A stretch of 64,000 nt of DNA from Arthrobacter oryzae (GCF_030718995.1 NZ_CP132204.1:3348001-3412000); one strand, 5' to 3'; positions 13,045 to 23,317 are shown, counted from the stretch's first letter. The notes: generated by a model not told the origin, from the letters alone. Numbers and translations: made by a program.

Positions 13045-14037
13045 ATGAGCGGTGCTTCATTGATTTCGAGGTTCGACGCCCTGCTGTCAGACCTTGACGG
13101 AGTTGTTTACGCCGGACCCCACGCCATCCCCGGCGCGGTAGAGGCTTTGCGGCAGCTCGCCGGAATCGACGTCGGGCTTGGCTACGTCACCAACAACGCG
13201 TCCCGGACGCCCGCGCAGGTGGCTGCCCACTTGCGTGAGCTTGGAGCGCCGGCAGACGACGAGCAGGTGGTCAGTTCCTCGCAGGCTGCCGGCGAGCTGC
13301 TGGCGGGCCTCCTTCCGGCCGGCGCGCGGGTCCTGGTGACAGGGAGCCCGGCGCTGGCGCATGAGGTGGAACTGGTGGGACTGACACCCGTCCGCAGCGC
13401 CCAGGACAATCCGGTGGCGGTGGTCCAGGGGTTCAACCCCGAGATCGGCTGGAAAGACCTCGCCGAAGCCTCGTACGTCATAGCCGGCGGGGCCCTCTGG
13501 GTTGCCACCAACACGGACATGTCCATCCCGCAGGCCCGCGGCATCGCTCCGGGGAACGGGACCCTGGTGGCGGCCGTTGCGGCGGCCACCGGGCAGAGGC
13601 CGCTGGTGGCCGGAAAGCCCGAGGCGCCGCTGTTCCGCACCGCCGCCAGGCGGCTCACGTCCGACCGGCCCCTCGTAGTGGGCGACAGGCTGGACACCGA
13701 CATCCTCGGCGGGAACAATGCCGGGTTCGCCACCGTGGCAGTGCTCACCGGCGTCGACACCCGGGAGTCGATCCTCGCGGCCCGGACGGCGGAACGGCCG
13801 GACTACCTGATCAATGACCTCAGCGATCTGTACCGCCCGTACCCGGCCGTGGAAGAGCACGACGGCGGCGCGTTCCGTTGCGGTGCGTCCTCCGCCGTCG
13901 TGCGGGGTGAAGCCGTCCGCGTCACCGGGGTTCCGGAGGACCTGGACTCGTGGCGTGCGGCCTGCTCGGCGTGGTGGACGGCCAATCCGGACGCAGACGC
14001 TGCCCTGGCCCCAACGGTCGAGTGGCTGACGCGCTGA
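13045..14037 (+). CDS. HAD-IIA family phosphatase (NagD/PNPase-like)
   Basis: 330-residue haloacid-dehalogenase hydrolase of subclass IIA, cytosolic. Motif I is DLDGVVYAG (nucleophile Asp16, general acid Asp18), motif II TNNASRTP, and motif IV VVGDRLDTDILGGNNAG. The cap domain lies between motifs II and III. Substrates of such phosphatases are usually sugar or nucleotide phosphates and cannot be told from sequence. The extra C-terminal 55 residues (AVRVTGVPEDLDSWRAACSAWW) follow the core, as in actinobacterial relatives (Rv1692 position). It begins 6 bp after the TPR gene and is probably co-transcribed. Confidence 0.9.
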   Translation: MSGASLISRFDALLSDLDGVVYAGPHAIPGAVEALRQLAGIDVGLGYVTNNASRTPAQVAAHLRELGAPADDEQVVSSSQAAGELLAGLLPAGARVLVTGSPALAHEVELVGLTPVRSAQDNPVAVVQGFNPEIGWKDLAEASYVIAGGALWVATNTDMSIPQARGIAPGNGTLVAAVAAATGQRPLVAGKPEAPLFRTAARRLTSDRPLVVGDRLDTDILGGNNAGFATVAVLTGVDTRESILAARTAERPDYLINDLSDLYRPYPAVEEHDGGAFRCGASSAVVRGEAVRVTGVPEDLDSWRAACSAWWTANPDADAALAPTVEWLTR

Positions 14038-14059
14038 GCCGACTCATTAGACTGGGAAC

Positions 14060-14260
14060 ATGACTGAGCTGAACAACTTACCGGAAGCCGGCAACGGCGA
14101 GGGCCCGGTCGGGGACGCTTCAGTTGACGCTGTGCTGGCACGCCTGGACAACCTCCAGGCGCTGTCCGTCGAACAGCACGCGGAGGCATACGCGACCCTT
14201 CACGATGCACTGCTGGACGCATTGAACGAGGACAATCCGTCGGCTGCGGGTGACGCCTGA
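14060..14260 (+). CDS. small conserved acidic protein (Rv1693-like position)
   Basis: 66-residue acidic protein with one predicted helical core (SVDAVLARLDNLQALSVEQHAEAY). It has no catalytic motif, signal peptide or membrane segment. Its reality is supported by the conserved order in actinobacteria, where a short protein sits between the HAD phosphatase and tlyA. Its stop is followed after 2 bp by the tlyA ATG, indicating translational coupling. Function unknown. Confidence 0.8.
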   Translation: MTELNNLPEAGNGEGPVGDASVDAVLARLDNLQALSVEQHAEAYATLHDALLDALNEDNPSAAGDA

Positions 14261-14262
14261 GG

Positions 14263-15075
14263 ATGGCAAGGCTTGACCAAATGCTCGTCACCCGGGGACT
14301 GGCGCGATCCCGCACGCACGCGGCGCGCCTGATTGCCGAAGGCAAAGTCAGCTCAGACGGCGCAGTGCTGGCCAAAGCATCCCATCAGGTGGACGAGCTC
14401 ACGCCCCTTGATATCGCCGACGACGGCCAGGACAGCTACGTGAGCCGGGCCGGCCACAAACTCGCCGGAGCACTCGACGCCTTCCCGGACGTCACTGCGG
14501 ATGGAAAGCGCTGCCTGGACGCCGGCGCCTCCACCGGGGGTTTCACAGAGGTCCTGCTCAGGCGTGGAGCTGACCACGTGGTGGCGGTCGACGTCGGACA
14601 CGGCCAACTGGTTCCCCAGCTCAGGAACGACCCCCGCGTCTCGGTGCACGAAGGCCTGAACGTGCGCTACATGACTCCGGACTCGATCGGCGGCCCCGCA
14701 GCGCTGACGGTCGCTGACCTGTCGTTCATCTCGCTGACCCTGGTCATGGTTCCGCTGGCGGCATGCACGCATCCCGGCGGCGACCTGGTCCTGATGGTCA
14801 AGCCCCAGTTCGAGATCGGCAAGGACCGGCTGGGCCGCACCGGCGTGGTGAATTCCGAGCGTGAACGCCGGATGGCGGTGGAAAAAGTCGCCAATGCGGC
14901 ACTGGACGCAGGGCTGGAATTGCACGGTCTCGCGGCGAGCCCTTTGCCAGGCCAGGACGGAAACGTCGAATACTTCCTGTGGATAAGGCGAAGGATGACC
15001 CCGGACTTGCCTAAGATCGAAGAGCGGGACGCAGCCGTTGCTGCGTTGCTCGGAACAATCTGGCCGAACCACTAG
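14263..15075 (+). CDS. tlyA: TlyA, 16S/23S rRNA 2'-O-methyltransferase
   Basis: 270-residue protein with an N-terminal S4 RNA-binding domain (1-65) and a FtsJ/RrmJ-like SAM methyltransferase domain. Visible family motifs are SRAGHKLAGAL, the SAM loop DAGASTGGF, ADLSFISL and MVKPQFE. TlyA methylates ribose of C1409 in 16S and C1920 in 23S rRNA, and its loss gives capreomycin resistance in mycobacteria. The ATG follows the upstream stop by 2 bp. It lies in the order HAD phosphatase, small protein, tlyA, nadK, recN, as in M. tuberculosis. Confidence 0.95.
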   Translation: MARLDQMLVTRGLARSRTHAARLIAEGKVSSDGAVLAKASHQVDELTPLDIADDGQDSYVSRAGHKLAGALDAFPDVTADGKRCLDAGASTGGFTEVLLRRGADHVVAVDVGHGQLVPQLRNDPRVSVHEGLNVRYMTPDSIGGPAALTVADLSFISLTLVMVPLAACTHPGGDLVLMVKPQFEIGKDRLGRTGVVNSERERRMAVEKVANAALDAGLELHGLAASPLPGQDGNVEYFLWIRRRMTPDLPKIEERDAAVAALLGTIWPNH

Positions 15076-15088
15076 AAAGCGGAACCCG

Positions 15089-16111
15089 ATGAGCAGGCGT
15101 GTACTGGTCCTTGCCCACACCGGCCGCGAGGAATCACTGAAGGCTGCCTGGGAGGCGTGCATCCAACTGCACGCCTCAGGCATTGTTCCAGTGATGCAAA
15201 AATCAGAACTTGAAGACATGGAGGGGTTTTTCGGCCGGCTCGAGGACCCCGTGGAAATCCTCCACGACCACATCCAGCTCCCCGACGTGGAGCTGGTCAT
15301 GGTCCTCGGCGGCGACGGCACCATCCTCCGCGCCGCCGAGCTGGTCAGGGAAGTGAACGTCCCGCTGCTCGGCGTCAATCTGGGCCATGTGGGGTTCCTT
15401 GCCGAGAGCGAGCGGGCCGACCTGGCACAGACCGTTGAATGGATCGCCAGCCGCGACTACACGGTGGAAGAACGGATGACCATCGACGTCCAGGTCTGGG
15501 TCCGCGGACAAAAGATCTGGCACACGTGGGCCCTGAACGAGGCCGCCATCGAAAAAGGCAACCGGGAACGGATGCTGGAGGTGGTCACCGAGGTGGATGA
15601 GCGGCCGCTGACATCGTTCGGCTGCGACGGCGTGGTCCTGGCCACGCCCACCGGGTCGACCGCCTATGCCTTCTCCGCAGGCGGCCCGGTGGTTTGGCCG
15701 GAAGTGGAAGCCCTGGTGATAGTCCCCATCAGCGCCCACGCGCTGTTCGCCAAGCCGCTGGTGGTCTCCCCGCGGTCCAGGCTGGCCGTAGAGGTCCTGA
15801 ACCGGACGGACGCCCAGGGAGTCTTGTGGTGTGACGGGCGCCGTTCCGTGGACCTGCCGCCGGGCGCCCGCGTGGAGGTGACCCGCTCTGCCACCCCGGT
15901 GCGGCTTGCACGGACGCACCAGACCCCGTTTTCGGCGAGGCTGGTCCGCAAGTTCCAGCTGCCCATCCATGGCTGGCGAGGCCCCATGCCGCAATCCGAG
16001 TCCGTCCATACCGGGCCCGTACCCATCATCCGTACCCCCAGGCCGATGGCGCCGCCTGCGGGTCCCCGGCACGCCGGGACGTCCGAGACTGATCCGACGA
16101 CTGCGAAGTGA
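15089..16111 (+). CDS. nadK: NAD kinase
   Basis: Phosphorylates NAD to NADP in the cytosol. The 340-residue product has the NAD-kinase GGDGT motif (MVLGGDGTILRAAEL), the NE motif LNEAAIEKG and the conserved DGVVLATPTGSTAYAFSAGGP. The start is the ATG at 15089 after GGAACCCG, since upstream in-frame codons overlap tlyA. A proline-rich C-terminal tail of about 45 residues follows the core and looks disordered. It sits 13 bp after tlyA and 3 bp before recN in one operon. Confidence 0.96.
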   Translation: MSRRVLVLAHTGREESLKAAWEACIQLHASGIVPVMQKSELEDMEGFFGRLEDPVEILHDHIQLPDVELVMVLGGDGTILRAAELVREVNVPLLGVNLGHVGFLAESERADLAQTVEWIASRDYTVEERMTIDVQVWVRGQKIWHTWALNEAAIEKGNRERMLEVVTEVDERPLTSFGCDGVVLATPTGSTAYAFSAGGPVVWPEVEALVIVPISAHALFAKPLVVSPRSRLAVEVLNRTDAQGVLWCDGRRSVDLPPGARVEVTRSATPVRLARTHQTPFSARLVRKFQLPIHGWRGPMPQSESVHTGPVPIIRTPRPMAPPAGPRHAGTSETDPTTAK

Positions 16112-16114
16112 ATC

Positions 16115-17854
16115 ATGCTTGAAGAACTGAGAATCCGCGACCTCGGCGTCATCACCGACGCAACCCTCCCGCTGGGCCCGGGCCTCAGCGTGGTGACCGG
16201 CGAAACCGGCGCCGGCAAGACCATGGTGGTCACCGCCGTCGGACTCCTCCTGGGTGCCCGCTCCGACGCGGGCGCCGTGCGCAGCGGGGCGAAGAGCGCG
16301 TCGGCGGAAGCCGTCCTCAAGCTCGACGCCGGCCACGTGGCCGTGGCGCGTGCGCTGGAGGCCGGTGCCGAGGTGGAGGAGTTCGACGGCGGCGCTGAAC
16401 TGATCCTTGCCCGCCGCCTGGGTGCGGATGGACGCAGCCGTGCCTACCTCGGCGGCCGCGCCGCCCCGGTGGGGGTCCTCGCGGAGATTGGCGAAACTCT
16501 GGTGGTGGTCCACGGCCAGTCGGACCAGATCAGGCTGAAGGGGGCGCTTGCGCAGCGCGGTGCCCTGGACAAGTTTGCCGGCGACGCCCTGGCCGATCCG
16601 CTGGGCACGTACCAGGCTCTTTACAGCCACTGGAAGTCCATCCAGACGGAGCTGGACACCCTGCGCAGCGCTGCCCGGGACAGGCTGCGGGAGGCGGAAT
16701 CACTGGAGATCGCCCTCGCTGAGATCGACGACGTGGACCCGCAGCCGGGCGAGGACGAGTCGCTCAAGGCCGAGGCCGTGAAACTGGCCAACGTGGAAGA
16801 ACTCAGGATTGCGGCAAATACCGCGCACCAGGCGCTCATCGCCGAGGACTACGGTGACGAGGGTGACGCCACCACCCTGGTGGACGCGGCAAAACGGACC
16901 CTGGAACATGTGGCCGAGCATGACGCCGAACTCGGCTCGGCGGCCGCACGCCTCGCCGAGGTGGGCTTCCTGCTGAACGACATCGCAACGGAACTGGCGA
17001 GCTACCAGGCCGGCCTGGACTCGGAAGGCCCGGAGCGGCTGGCGGAAATCGAGGACCGGCGGGCCTCTTTGGCCAAACTGGTCCGCAAGTATGCCCCCAG
17101 CATCGATGAGGTCCTGGTGTGGGCGGAGAATGCGCGTGTCCGGTTCGACGAACTGCAGGACGACTCCACCAGGATCGAGGCGCTGGATGCGGAAGTCGTC
17201 CGGACCGAGACTGAGCTCAAGAAGCAGGCCGCGGCCATCAGCAAAATCCGGGGCAAGGCCGCGAAGGACCTCTCGGCACGGGTCAGCGCCGAACTGAAGG
17301 CCCTGGCGATGGCTGACGCGACCCTGGTGATCACCATCGAGCCGGCCGCCCAGCTGATGCCATACGGCGGGGATGAGATCTCGTTCCTGCTCCAGCCTCA
17401 CTCCGGTGCGCCGGCCCGGCCGCTGGGCAAGGGCGCTTCCGGGGGCGAGCTTTCCCGGGTGATGCTGGCCATCGAAGTGGTGCTCGCCGCAGTGGACCCG
17501 GTGCCCACCTTTGTGTTCGACGAGGTCGACGCCGGCGTGGGCGGGCGGGCCGCCGTCGAGATCGGCCGCCGGCTGGCCATGCTGGCACAACATGTGCAGG
17601 TCCTTGTGGTCACGCACCTGCCGCAGGTCGCCGCGTTCGCGGACCAGCACATCACCGTCACCAAGACCTCGGTCAGGGGCGCCGACGGCGGCACGGCCAC
17701 CGGTTTCACGTCCAGTGATGTGCGGCTGCTCGACGGCCCCGAGAGGGTCAAGGAGCTCGCCCGGATGCTGGCCGGCCAGGAAGACTCCGAAACCGCGCAG
17801 GCCCACGCCCAGGAGCTGCTGGACGACGCCAAGCTGCTGCCGCAGCGGGCCTGA
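16115..17854 (+). CDS. recN: DNA repair protein RecN
   Basis: 579-residue SMC-like ATPase acting in double-strand break repair. Walker A is VTGETGAGKTMVV near residues 27-39, followed by a coiled-coil arm (about 150-370). The ABC signature GASGGELSRVMLAIEVVL and Walker B FVFDEVDAGVGGRAAVEIG are near the C-terminus, with H-loop VVTHLPQVAAFAD. Length and order match RecN. The ATG lies 3 bp after nadK, so it is part of the tlyA-nadK-recN operon. The two genes found between recN and pyrG in M. tuberculosis are missing here. Confidence 0.97.
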   Translation: MLEELRIRDLGVITDATLPLGPGLSVVTGETGAGKTMVVTAVGLLLGARSDAGAVRSGAKSASAEAVLKLDAGHVAVARALEAGAEVEEFDGGAELILARRLGADGRSRAYLGGRAAPVGVLAEIGETLVVVHGQSDQIRLKGALAQRGALDKFAGDALADPLGTYQALYSHWKSIQTELDTLRSAARDRLREAESLEIALAEIDDVDPQPGEDESLKAEAVKLANVEELRIAANTAHQALIAEDYGDEGDATTLVDAAKRTLEHVAEHDAELGSAAARLAEVGFLLNDIATELASYQAGLDSEGPERLAEIEDRRASLAKLVRKYAPSIDEVLVWAENARVRFDELQDDSTRIEALDAEVVRTETELKKQAAAISKIRGKAAKDLSARVSAELKALAMADATLVITIEPAAQLMPYGGDEISFLLQPHSGAPARPLGKGASGGELSRVMLAIEVVLAAVDPVPTFVFDEVDAGVGGRAAVEIGRRLAMLAQHVQVLVVTHLPQVAAFADQHITVTKTSVRGADGGTATGFTSSDVRLLDGPERVKELARMLAGQEDSETAQAHAQELLDDAKLLPQRA

Positions 17855-18008
17855 GTGATACTGCGAGAACCGTCACACCGTCCGGTCCGACGTCGGGCGG
17901 TCCAGGCCGAACTCCCCGCTAAACCCCGCGCCAAGCCTTGATCTGGACGGGGCGGCGGGGGAGACTGAGGCATTTGGGAATCCGATTTGCGACCCGTGGA
18001 AGGCTCAA

Positions 18009-19805
18009 ATGATGATAGGCTCGAATTCCGTGGTGCAGCGATCAAATTCCCGTGTAAATTCCCGGTTCCCGGGCTCGTCCAAGACGACCAAACACATCTT
18101 CGTCACCGGCGGTGTGGCGTCCTCGCTAGGCAAGGGACTGACGGCTTCGAGCCTCGGCCACCTGCTGCGGGCACGCGGTTTGTCTGTAACTATGCAGAAG
18201 CTCGATCCCTACCTGAACGTGGATCCGGGCACGATGAACCCCTTCCAGCACGGCGAAGTCTTCGTGACTGACGACGGTGCTGAGACCGACCTGGACGTGG
18301 GCCACTACGAGCGCTTCCTCGATGAAAACCTCGAGGGTTCGGCGAACGTCACCACCGGCCAGGTCTACTCCACGGTGATCGCCAAGGAGCGCCGCGGCGA
18401 ATACCTCGGCGACACCGTCCAGGTCATCCCGCACATCACCGATGAGATCAAGCGCCGGATGCGGCTTCCTGCCGAAGGCAAGAACGCGCCGGACGTCATC
18501 ATCACGGAGATCGGCGGAACCGTCGGCGACATCGAGTCGCAGCCCTTCCTCGAGTCCGCACGCCAGGTCCGCCAGGACATCGGCCGCGGCAACGTCTTCT
18601 TCCTGCACGTGTCCCTGGTCCCGTACATCGGACCGTCCCAGGAACTGAAGACCAAGCCCACGCAGCACTCCGTTGCCGCACTGCGCTCTATCGGCATTCA
18701 GCCCGAGGCGATCGTGATCCGTTCGGACCGCGAAGTCCCCCAGGCCATGCGCGACAAGATCGGCCGCATGTGCGACGTCGACATCGACGCCGTGATCGGC
18801 TGCCCGGACGCCCCGAGCATCTACGACATCCCCAAGACCCTGCACTCCCAGGGCCTGGACTCCTACATCGTCCGTGCGCTGGACCTGCCGTTCAAGGATG
18901 TTGACTGGACCAGCTGGGACAAGCTGCTCGAAGCGGTCCACAACCCCAAGCACGAGGTGGAAATCGCCCTGGTGGGCAAGTACATCGACCTGCCGGACGC
19001 CTACCTCTCCGTCACCGAAGCCCTGCGCGCCGGCGGTTTCGCCAACGACACCAAGGTGAAGATCCGCTGGGTCCCCTCGGACGAATGCGAAACACACGAA
19101 GGCGCCGTCAACTCCCTGGACGGCGTGGACGCCATCTGCGTGCCCGGCGGCTTCGGAATCCGCGGCCTCGAAGGCAAGCTGGGTGCCCTCAAGTTCGCCC
19201 GCGAAACCAAGCTGCCGGTCCTGGGCCTGTGCCTGGGCCTCCAGTGCATGGTCATCGAGTACGCCCGGAACGTAGTGGGCCTTGAAGGCGCATCGTCCAG
19301 CGAGTTCGAACCCGACTCCAAGTACCCGGTGATTGCCACCATGGAGGAGCAGCTGGACATCGTTGACGGTAAGGGCGACCTCGGCGGCACCATGCGCCTT
19401 GGCCTTTACGAAGCCAAGCTCGACGCAGGCTCTGTTATCGCGGAGACCTACGGCACCACCAAAGTGAGCGAACGGCACCGCCACCGCTACGAAGTCAACA
19501 ACAAGTACCGCGACCAGATTGCGTCGAAGGGGCTCGTGTTCTCCGGAACGTCCCCCGACGGCAAGCTGGTGGAGTACGTGGAGCTTCCCCGCGAAGTCCA
19601 CCCGTACTACGTGGCCACCCAGGCGCACCCCGAGCTGAGCTCCCGCCCCACCCGGCCGCATCCGCTGTTTGCCGGTCTGGTCAAGGCCGCGCTGGACCAC
19701 CAGAAGGGCGGGGACAACCTTCCTGCCGCCACGGGTGTGGAAACAAACGGCGCGGCAGCACCCGCCGAGGCCGGCGGTTCCGCCCGCAAGGTCTCCGCCA
19801 AGTAG
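18009..19805 (+). CDS. pyrG: CTP synthase
   Basis: ATP- and glutamine-dependent conversion of UTP to CTP. The 598-residue product has an N-terminal synthetase domain ([20 protein letters not shown], then [21 protein letters not shown]) and a C-terminal class I glutamine amidotransferase domain with the nucleophile Cys in [10 protein letters not shown] and the His-x-Glu in [16 protein letters not shown]. The start is uncertain: ATG 18009, ATG 18012 or GTG 18030. All leave a 20-30 residue Ser/Arg-rich leader before the core. The 154 bp upstream holds no clear attenuator. Confidence 0.97.
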   Translation: MMIGSNSVVQRSNSRVNSRFPGSSKTTKHIFVTGGVASSLGKGLTASSLGHLLRARGLSVTMQKLDPYLNVDPGTMNPFQHGEVFVTDDGAETDLDVGHYERFLDENLEGSANVTTGQVYSTVIAKERRGEYLGDTVQVIPHITDEIKRRMRLPAEGKNAPDVIITEIGGTVGDIESQPFLESARQVRQDIGRGNVFFLHVSLVPYIGPSQELKTKPTQHSVAALRSIGIQPEAIVIRSDREVPQAMRDKIGRMCDVDIDAVIGCPDAPSIYDIPKTLHSQGLDSYIVRALDLPFKDVDWTSWDKLLEAVHNPKHEVEIALVGKYIDLPDAYLSVTEALRAGGFANDTKVKIRWVPSDECETHEGAVNSLDGVDAICVPGGFGIRGLEGKLGALKFARETKLPVLGLCLGLQCMVIEYARNVVGLEGASSSEFEPDSKYPVIATMEEQLDIVDGKGDLGGTMRLGLYEAKLDAGSVIAETYGTTKVSERHRHRYEVNNKYRDQIASKGLVFSGTSPDGKLVEYVELPREVHPYYVATQAHPELSSRPTRPHPLFAGLVKAALDHQKGGDNLPAATGVETNGAAAPAEAGGSARKVSAK

Positions 19806-19832
19806 TCACCAACTAAATCAAAGGACGGCGCG

Positions 19833-20495
19833 ATGCCCGGTATGCCTGAAACCCCCAATGCTGCACGGCAGGTTTCGGATGCGCCGAGCCCGCGCCGTCT
19901 TTTGTCCTCCCGGAAGGTATACGAAGGCCGCATCTGGGACGTTGTCAGCGACAGCTTCCAGCTCAGCGAACACGGCGACGAACTGGTGCGTGACTACATC
20001 GACCACCCGGGGGCCGTGGCAGTCCTGCCGATGAACGCAGCCGGTGAGGTGCTGCTGATGAAGCAGTACCGGCATCCCGTCGGCATGGACTTGTGGGAGA
20101 TCCCTGCCGGGCTGCTGGACATTGAGGGCGAAGACTTCGTTGTGGGCGCCGCCCGGGAGCTCGCCGAGGAAGCGGACCTGGCAGCCGGAACCTGGAACGT
20201 GCTGGTGGATTTCTTCAACTCACCGGGGTCCTCGAGCGAAGCGATCCGCATCTACCTCGCCCGGGACCTGCGCGAGGTGCCTGATCACGAACTCCACGTC
20301 CGCACGGACGAGGAAGCGGAGATCGAACTGCACTGGACGCCGCTGGAGGAAGCCGTGTCGGCCGTCCTGGAGGGCAGGTTGCACAACCCGTCCGCCGTCG
20401 TCGGCGTCCTCGCGGCTGCGGCCGCCCGCGCGGACGGCTTCGAGCACCTGCGTCCGGCCAATGCACCTTGGCCCGCCCATCCCAGCCAGCGTTGA
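19833..20495 (+). CDS. Nudix hydrolase, ADP-ribose pyrophosphatase-like
   Basis: 220-residue Nudix protein. The Nudix helix contains RELAEE at residues 108-113, preceded by [15 protein letters not shown]. The phrases EIPAGLLD and [12 protein letters not shown] are typical of the ADP-ribose pyrophosphatase subgroup, which cleaves ADP-ribose to AMP and ribose-5-phosphate. Substrate is inferred from subgroup only. The stop TGA overlaps the xerD ATG by one base, giving tight coupling, and the pyrG-Nudix-xerD order is as in M. tuberculosis (Rv1699-Rv1701). Confidence 0.88.
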   Translation: MPGMPETPNAARQVSDAPSPRRLLSSRKVYEGRIWDVVSDSFQLSEHGDELVRDYIDHPGAVAVLPMNAAGEVLLMKQYRHPVGMDLWEIPAGLLDIEGEDFVVGAARELAEEADLAAGTWNVLVDFFNSPGSSSEAIRIYLARDLREVPDHELHVRTDEEAEIELHWTPLEEAVSAVLEGRLHNPSAVVGVLAAAAARADGFEHLRPANAPWPAHPSQR

Positions 20496-21517
20496 TGAGC
20501 AGCACCGTCACTCCCGCACCGGACCGTGCCGGTGCCGAAGAGACACGCGCCGGGTCCGGGGCGGAACGTCCTGTACGGCCCCGCAACGACATAGACCGCG
20601 CCGTGGGGGACTACCTCCAGCACATGGGCGTGGAGCGGGGACTCGCAGCAAACACGCTGTCCGCTTACCGCCGGGACCTGTCCCGCTATGCAAACTACCT
20701 CGCCGCGTGCGGTCCTGCCCGCCCGGCCGACGTCACGCGGCGGCACGTCACCGGTTTTGTCCAGGCATTGTCCGACGGCTCCGACGGCGGAACAGCCCTC
20801 GGGGTCAGGTCCGCTGCGCGAACAGTCGTGGCGGTCCGCGGCCTGCACAAGTTCTGGGCGCTGGAAGGGATTACGACGGCGGATCCCGCCAGCGATGTCC
20901 ACCCGCCGATGCCCGGCAAGCGGCTGCCCAAGGCCATCAGCGTCGATGAAGTCACCAGGATCCTCGAAGCGGCCGGCACCGACACGGCAACAGGCCTGAG
21001 GGACCGGGCCCTGCTGGAGTTCCTCTATTCCACCGGCGCCCGCATCAGTGAGGCAGTCGGCCTGGATGTCGACGACATCTCGCTGCAATCAGAGCAGGAC
21101 GGCCCGGCCATCGTCCGGCTGTTCGGCAAGGGCTCCAAGGAGCGCCTGGTGCCGCTGGGTTCCTACGGCGCACGTGCCCTCGACGCCTACCTGGTGCGCG
21201 GCAGGCCACTGCTCGCAGCCAAGGGCAAAGGGACGCCGGCGCTGTTCCTGAACGCCCGCGGCGGCCGGATCAGCAGGCAGAGCGCCTGGACCATCCTCAA
21301 GGCTGCGGCGGATAAAGCCAACATCACCAAGGACGTGTCCCCCCACACCCTCCGCCACTCCTTCGCCACGCACCTGCTCGAAGGCGGGGCGGACGTCAGG
21401 GTGGTCCAGGAACTCCTGGGCCACGCCTCAGTCACCACCACGCAGGTTTACACGCTGGTGACGGCCGATACGTTGCGGGAGATCTACGCCGCGGCCCACC
21501 CCCGTGCACTCGGCTGA
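20495..21517 (+). CDS. xerD: site-specific tyrosine recombinase XerD
   Basis: 340-residue tyrosine recombinase that resolves chromosome dimers at dif with XerC. All catalytic residues are visible: Arg183 (STGARISE), His284 and Arg287 in HTLRHSF, His310 (LLGHASV) and nucleophile Tyr319 (TTQVYTLV). The N-terminal SAM-like core-binding domain spans about 35-130. ATG 20495 overlaps the preceding stop (TGATG). Core-genome neighbours and XerD-type motifs argue against a phage integrase. A 20-residue leader before the core looks disordered. Confidence 0.95.
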   Translation: MSSTVTPAPDRAGAEETRAGSGAERPVRPRNDIDRAVGDYLQHMGVERGLAANTLSAYRRDLSRYANYLAACGPARPADVTRRHVTGFVQALSDGSDGGTALGVRSAARTVVAVRGLHKFWALEGITTADPASDVHPPMPGKRLPKAISVDEVTRILEAAGTDTATGLRDRALLEFLYSTGARISEAVGLDVDDISLQSEQDGPAIVRLFGKGSKERLVPLGSYGARALDAYLVRGRPLLAAKGKGTPALFLNARGGRISRQSAWTILKAAADKANITKDVSPHTLRHSFATHLLEGGADVRVVQELLGHASVTTTQVYTLVTADTLREIYAAAHPRALG

Positions 21518-21549
21518 CCTCTCAGGTCAACACAGCTAGGCTGTTCCAC

Positions 21550-22041
21550 ATGACGTCAACCCCCGTGACCCTGTGCTTCCTGCTCCGGGATCGACCTGGC
21601 GGCGGAACTGAGGTGCTGCTCGGCCTGAAGAAGACCGGCTTCGGCAGAGGCAAGATCGTGGGGCTGGGCGGCCATGTGGAGCCGGGGGAGAGCCACGCCC
21701 AGGCCGCCTGCCGGGAAGTGCAGGAAGAGTCCGGTGTCGTGGTGCTCGAGCAGGACCTGCGCCCCGCCGGTGTGGTGGAGTTCGTTTTCCCCCACCGCCC
21801 GGAATGGAACATGCACACCACCATGTTCACCACGCGCCGGTGGCACGGCGATCCGGCAGAAAGTCCGGAGATCGCGCCCGAATGGTTTGACGCGCTGTCG
21901 CTGCCCGTGGACCGCATGTGGCAGGACGCGGACCACTGGCTGCCGCCTGTATTGGAAGGCGGGATCGTGAACATCGTGGTCACGCTCAACGCCGACAACG
22001 AGACGGTGTCTTCTTCCGTGAGCATCCTGCGGAACCTGTAG
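21550..22041 (+). CDS. Nudix hydrolase, 8-oxo-dGTP diphosphatase (MTH1-like)
   Basis: 163-residue protein with a perfect Nudix box GX5EX7REUXEEXGU at about residues 41-63 (GHVEPGESHAQAAC then REVQEESGV). The IVGLGGHVEPGE context resembles MTH1/NUDT1-type enzymes that remove oxidised purine nucleotides from the pool. Substrate is inferred. The gene has its own spacing (32 bp after xerD) and ends at a long bidirectional hairpin before the convergent prp operon. Confidence 0.85.
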   Translation: MTSTPVTLCFLLRDRPGGGTEVLLGLKKTGFGRGKIVGLGGHVEPGESHAQAACREVQEESGVVVLEQDLRPAGVVEFVFPHRPEWNMHTTMFTTRRWHGDPAESPEIAPEWFDALSLPVDRMWQDADHWLPPVLEGGIVNIVVTLNADNETVSSSVSILRNL

Positions 22042-22048
22042 GAGGGAA

Positions 22049-22103
22049 GTACGACGGCGGCCCGGTCACCTGTGAATCCAAAGGTGACCGGGCCGCCGTC
22101 GTA
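22049..22103. terminator. bidirectional terminator hairpin between the Nudix gene and prpC
   Basis: The perfect 23-bp stem starts GTACGACGGCGGCCCGGTCA (22049) and ends with its complement at 22103. The 9-nt loop is 22072-22080. It lies between two convergent genes. No long T-tract follows on either side. Confidence 0.8.
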
Positions 22104-22115
22104 CGCACGGTCAAA

Positions 22116-23255
22116 CTACGAAAGGTGCCGCTCCTCCACGCCGTTGTACTCGCTCAACGGACGGATCAGGGAATTTGATTCCAGCTGCTCCATGATGTGC
22201 GCAGTCCAGCCGGTGATGCGGCTGGCGACGAACAGGGGAGTGAAGGTATCGGTGTCGAAGCCCATGAGGTGGTACGTGGGGCCGGTGGGATAGTCGAGGT
22301 TCGGCTTGATGCCCTTGGCCTCGTCCATTGCGGTCTCCAGCCCGTTATAAAGGCCCAGGAGTTCGGGACGGCCGTAGTGGGCAATCATCTTGTCCAGCGC
22401 GGCCTTCATGGTGGGCACCCGCGAATCGCCGTGCTTGTAGACGCGGTGGCCGAAGCCCATGACCTTCTTCTTCTGGGCCAGGGCGTCCTCCATCCAGGCC
22501 TTTGCCCGGACGGCGGCGTCCTCCAGGGATTCCTCCGGCCGGATGCCGATCTCGTCGAAGGTGTGCATCACTGCTTCGTTGGCACCGCCGTGGAGCGCGC
22601 CCTTGAGGGCACCGATGGCGCCGGTCACGGCCGAGTGTAGATCCGACAGCGTGGACGTGATCACGCGGGCCGTGAACGTGGAGGCGTTGAAAGAGTGCTC
22701 GGCGTACAAAATCATTGAGACATTGAATGCGTCGACTACTTCGGGGACGGCCTCCTCGCCAAACGTCATCCAGAGGAAGTTTGCGTCGTAGCCCAGGTCA
22801 TCGCGGGGCTCCACCAAGTCCTGGCCATGCCGGCGGCGCTGGTCGTAGGCCACGACGGCCGGCATCGCGGCGAACAGGTCGATGGCCTTCTTCATGTTGG
22901 CTTCGCGCGACGCATCCTCCGCGAGCGGATGCCGGGCGCCCATGACCGACGCCGCCGTCCGGCAGACATCCATCGGGTGGGAGGTGGTGGGGAGCGCGTC
23001 GATGACCTGCTTGACCACCGGATCCAGACGCCGCCCGGCCCGTTCCATTGCCGTGAACTCGGCCAGCTGTTCCGGCGTGGGCAGCTCGCCGTTCCAGAGC
23101 AGGTAGGCCACTTCCTCGAAGCTGCACCTGGCAGCGAGTTCCTGAACCGGATAGCCGCGGTACAGCAGCGAGTTGGTGTCCGGGTTGACCTTGGAAACCG
23201 CGGTGTAGTCCACCACGACGCCGGCGAGGCCCTTTTTGATCTCATTTTCAGCCAT
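22116..23255 (-). CDS. prpC: 2-methylcitrate synthase (citrate synthase family)
   Basis: Condenses propionyl-CoA with oxaloacetate to 2-methylcitrate, the first committed step of propionate oxidation. Such enzymes often also accept acetyl-CoA. The 379-residue product has citrate synthase signatures LHGGANEAVM and GFGHRVYKHGDSR with the catalytic His and Asp regions, plus the short N-terminus KKGLAGVVVDYTAVSKV typical of PrpC. ATG at 23255 is preceded by AAGGAG. It is last in gntR-prpD-prpB-prpC, 62 bp after prpB. Confidence 0.94.
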   Translation of the reverse strand: MAENEIKKGLAGVVVDYTAVSKVNPDTNSLLYRGYPVQELAARCSFEEVAYLLWNGELPTPEQLAEFTAMERAGRRLDPVVKQVIDALPTTSHPMDVCRTAASVMGARHPLAEDASREANMKKAIDLFAAMPAVVAYDQRRRHGQDLVEPRDDLGYDANFLWMTFGEEAVPEVVDAFNVSMILYAEHSFNASTFTARVITSTLSDLHSAVTGAIGALKGALHGGANEAVMHTFDEIGIRPEESLEDAAVRAKAWMEDALAQKKKVMGFGHRVYKHGDSRVPTMKAALDKMIAHYGRPELLGLYNGLETAMDEAKGIKPNLDYPTGPTYHLMGFDTDTFTPLFVASRITGWTAHIMEQLESNSLIRPLSEYNGVEERHLS

Positions 23256-23317
23256 GCTGAAACTCCTTCGTTCCTAATGCTGTGGTGCCGGCCGAAACCG
23301 GAAGTCCGGGATGGGGG

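Noticed and set aside
20495..21517. Phage integrase marking a mobile element
   Set aside because: Motifs and gene order match chromosomal XerD, and there is no attachment-site repeat, excisionase or phage gene nearby.
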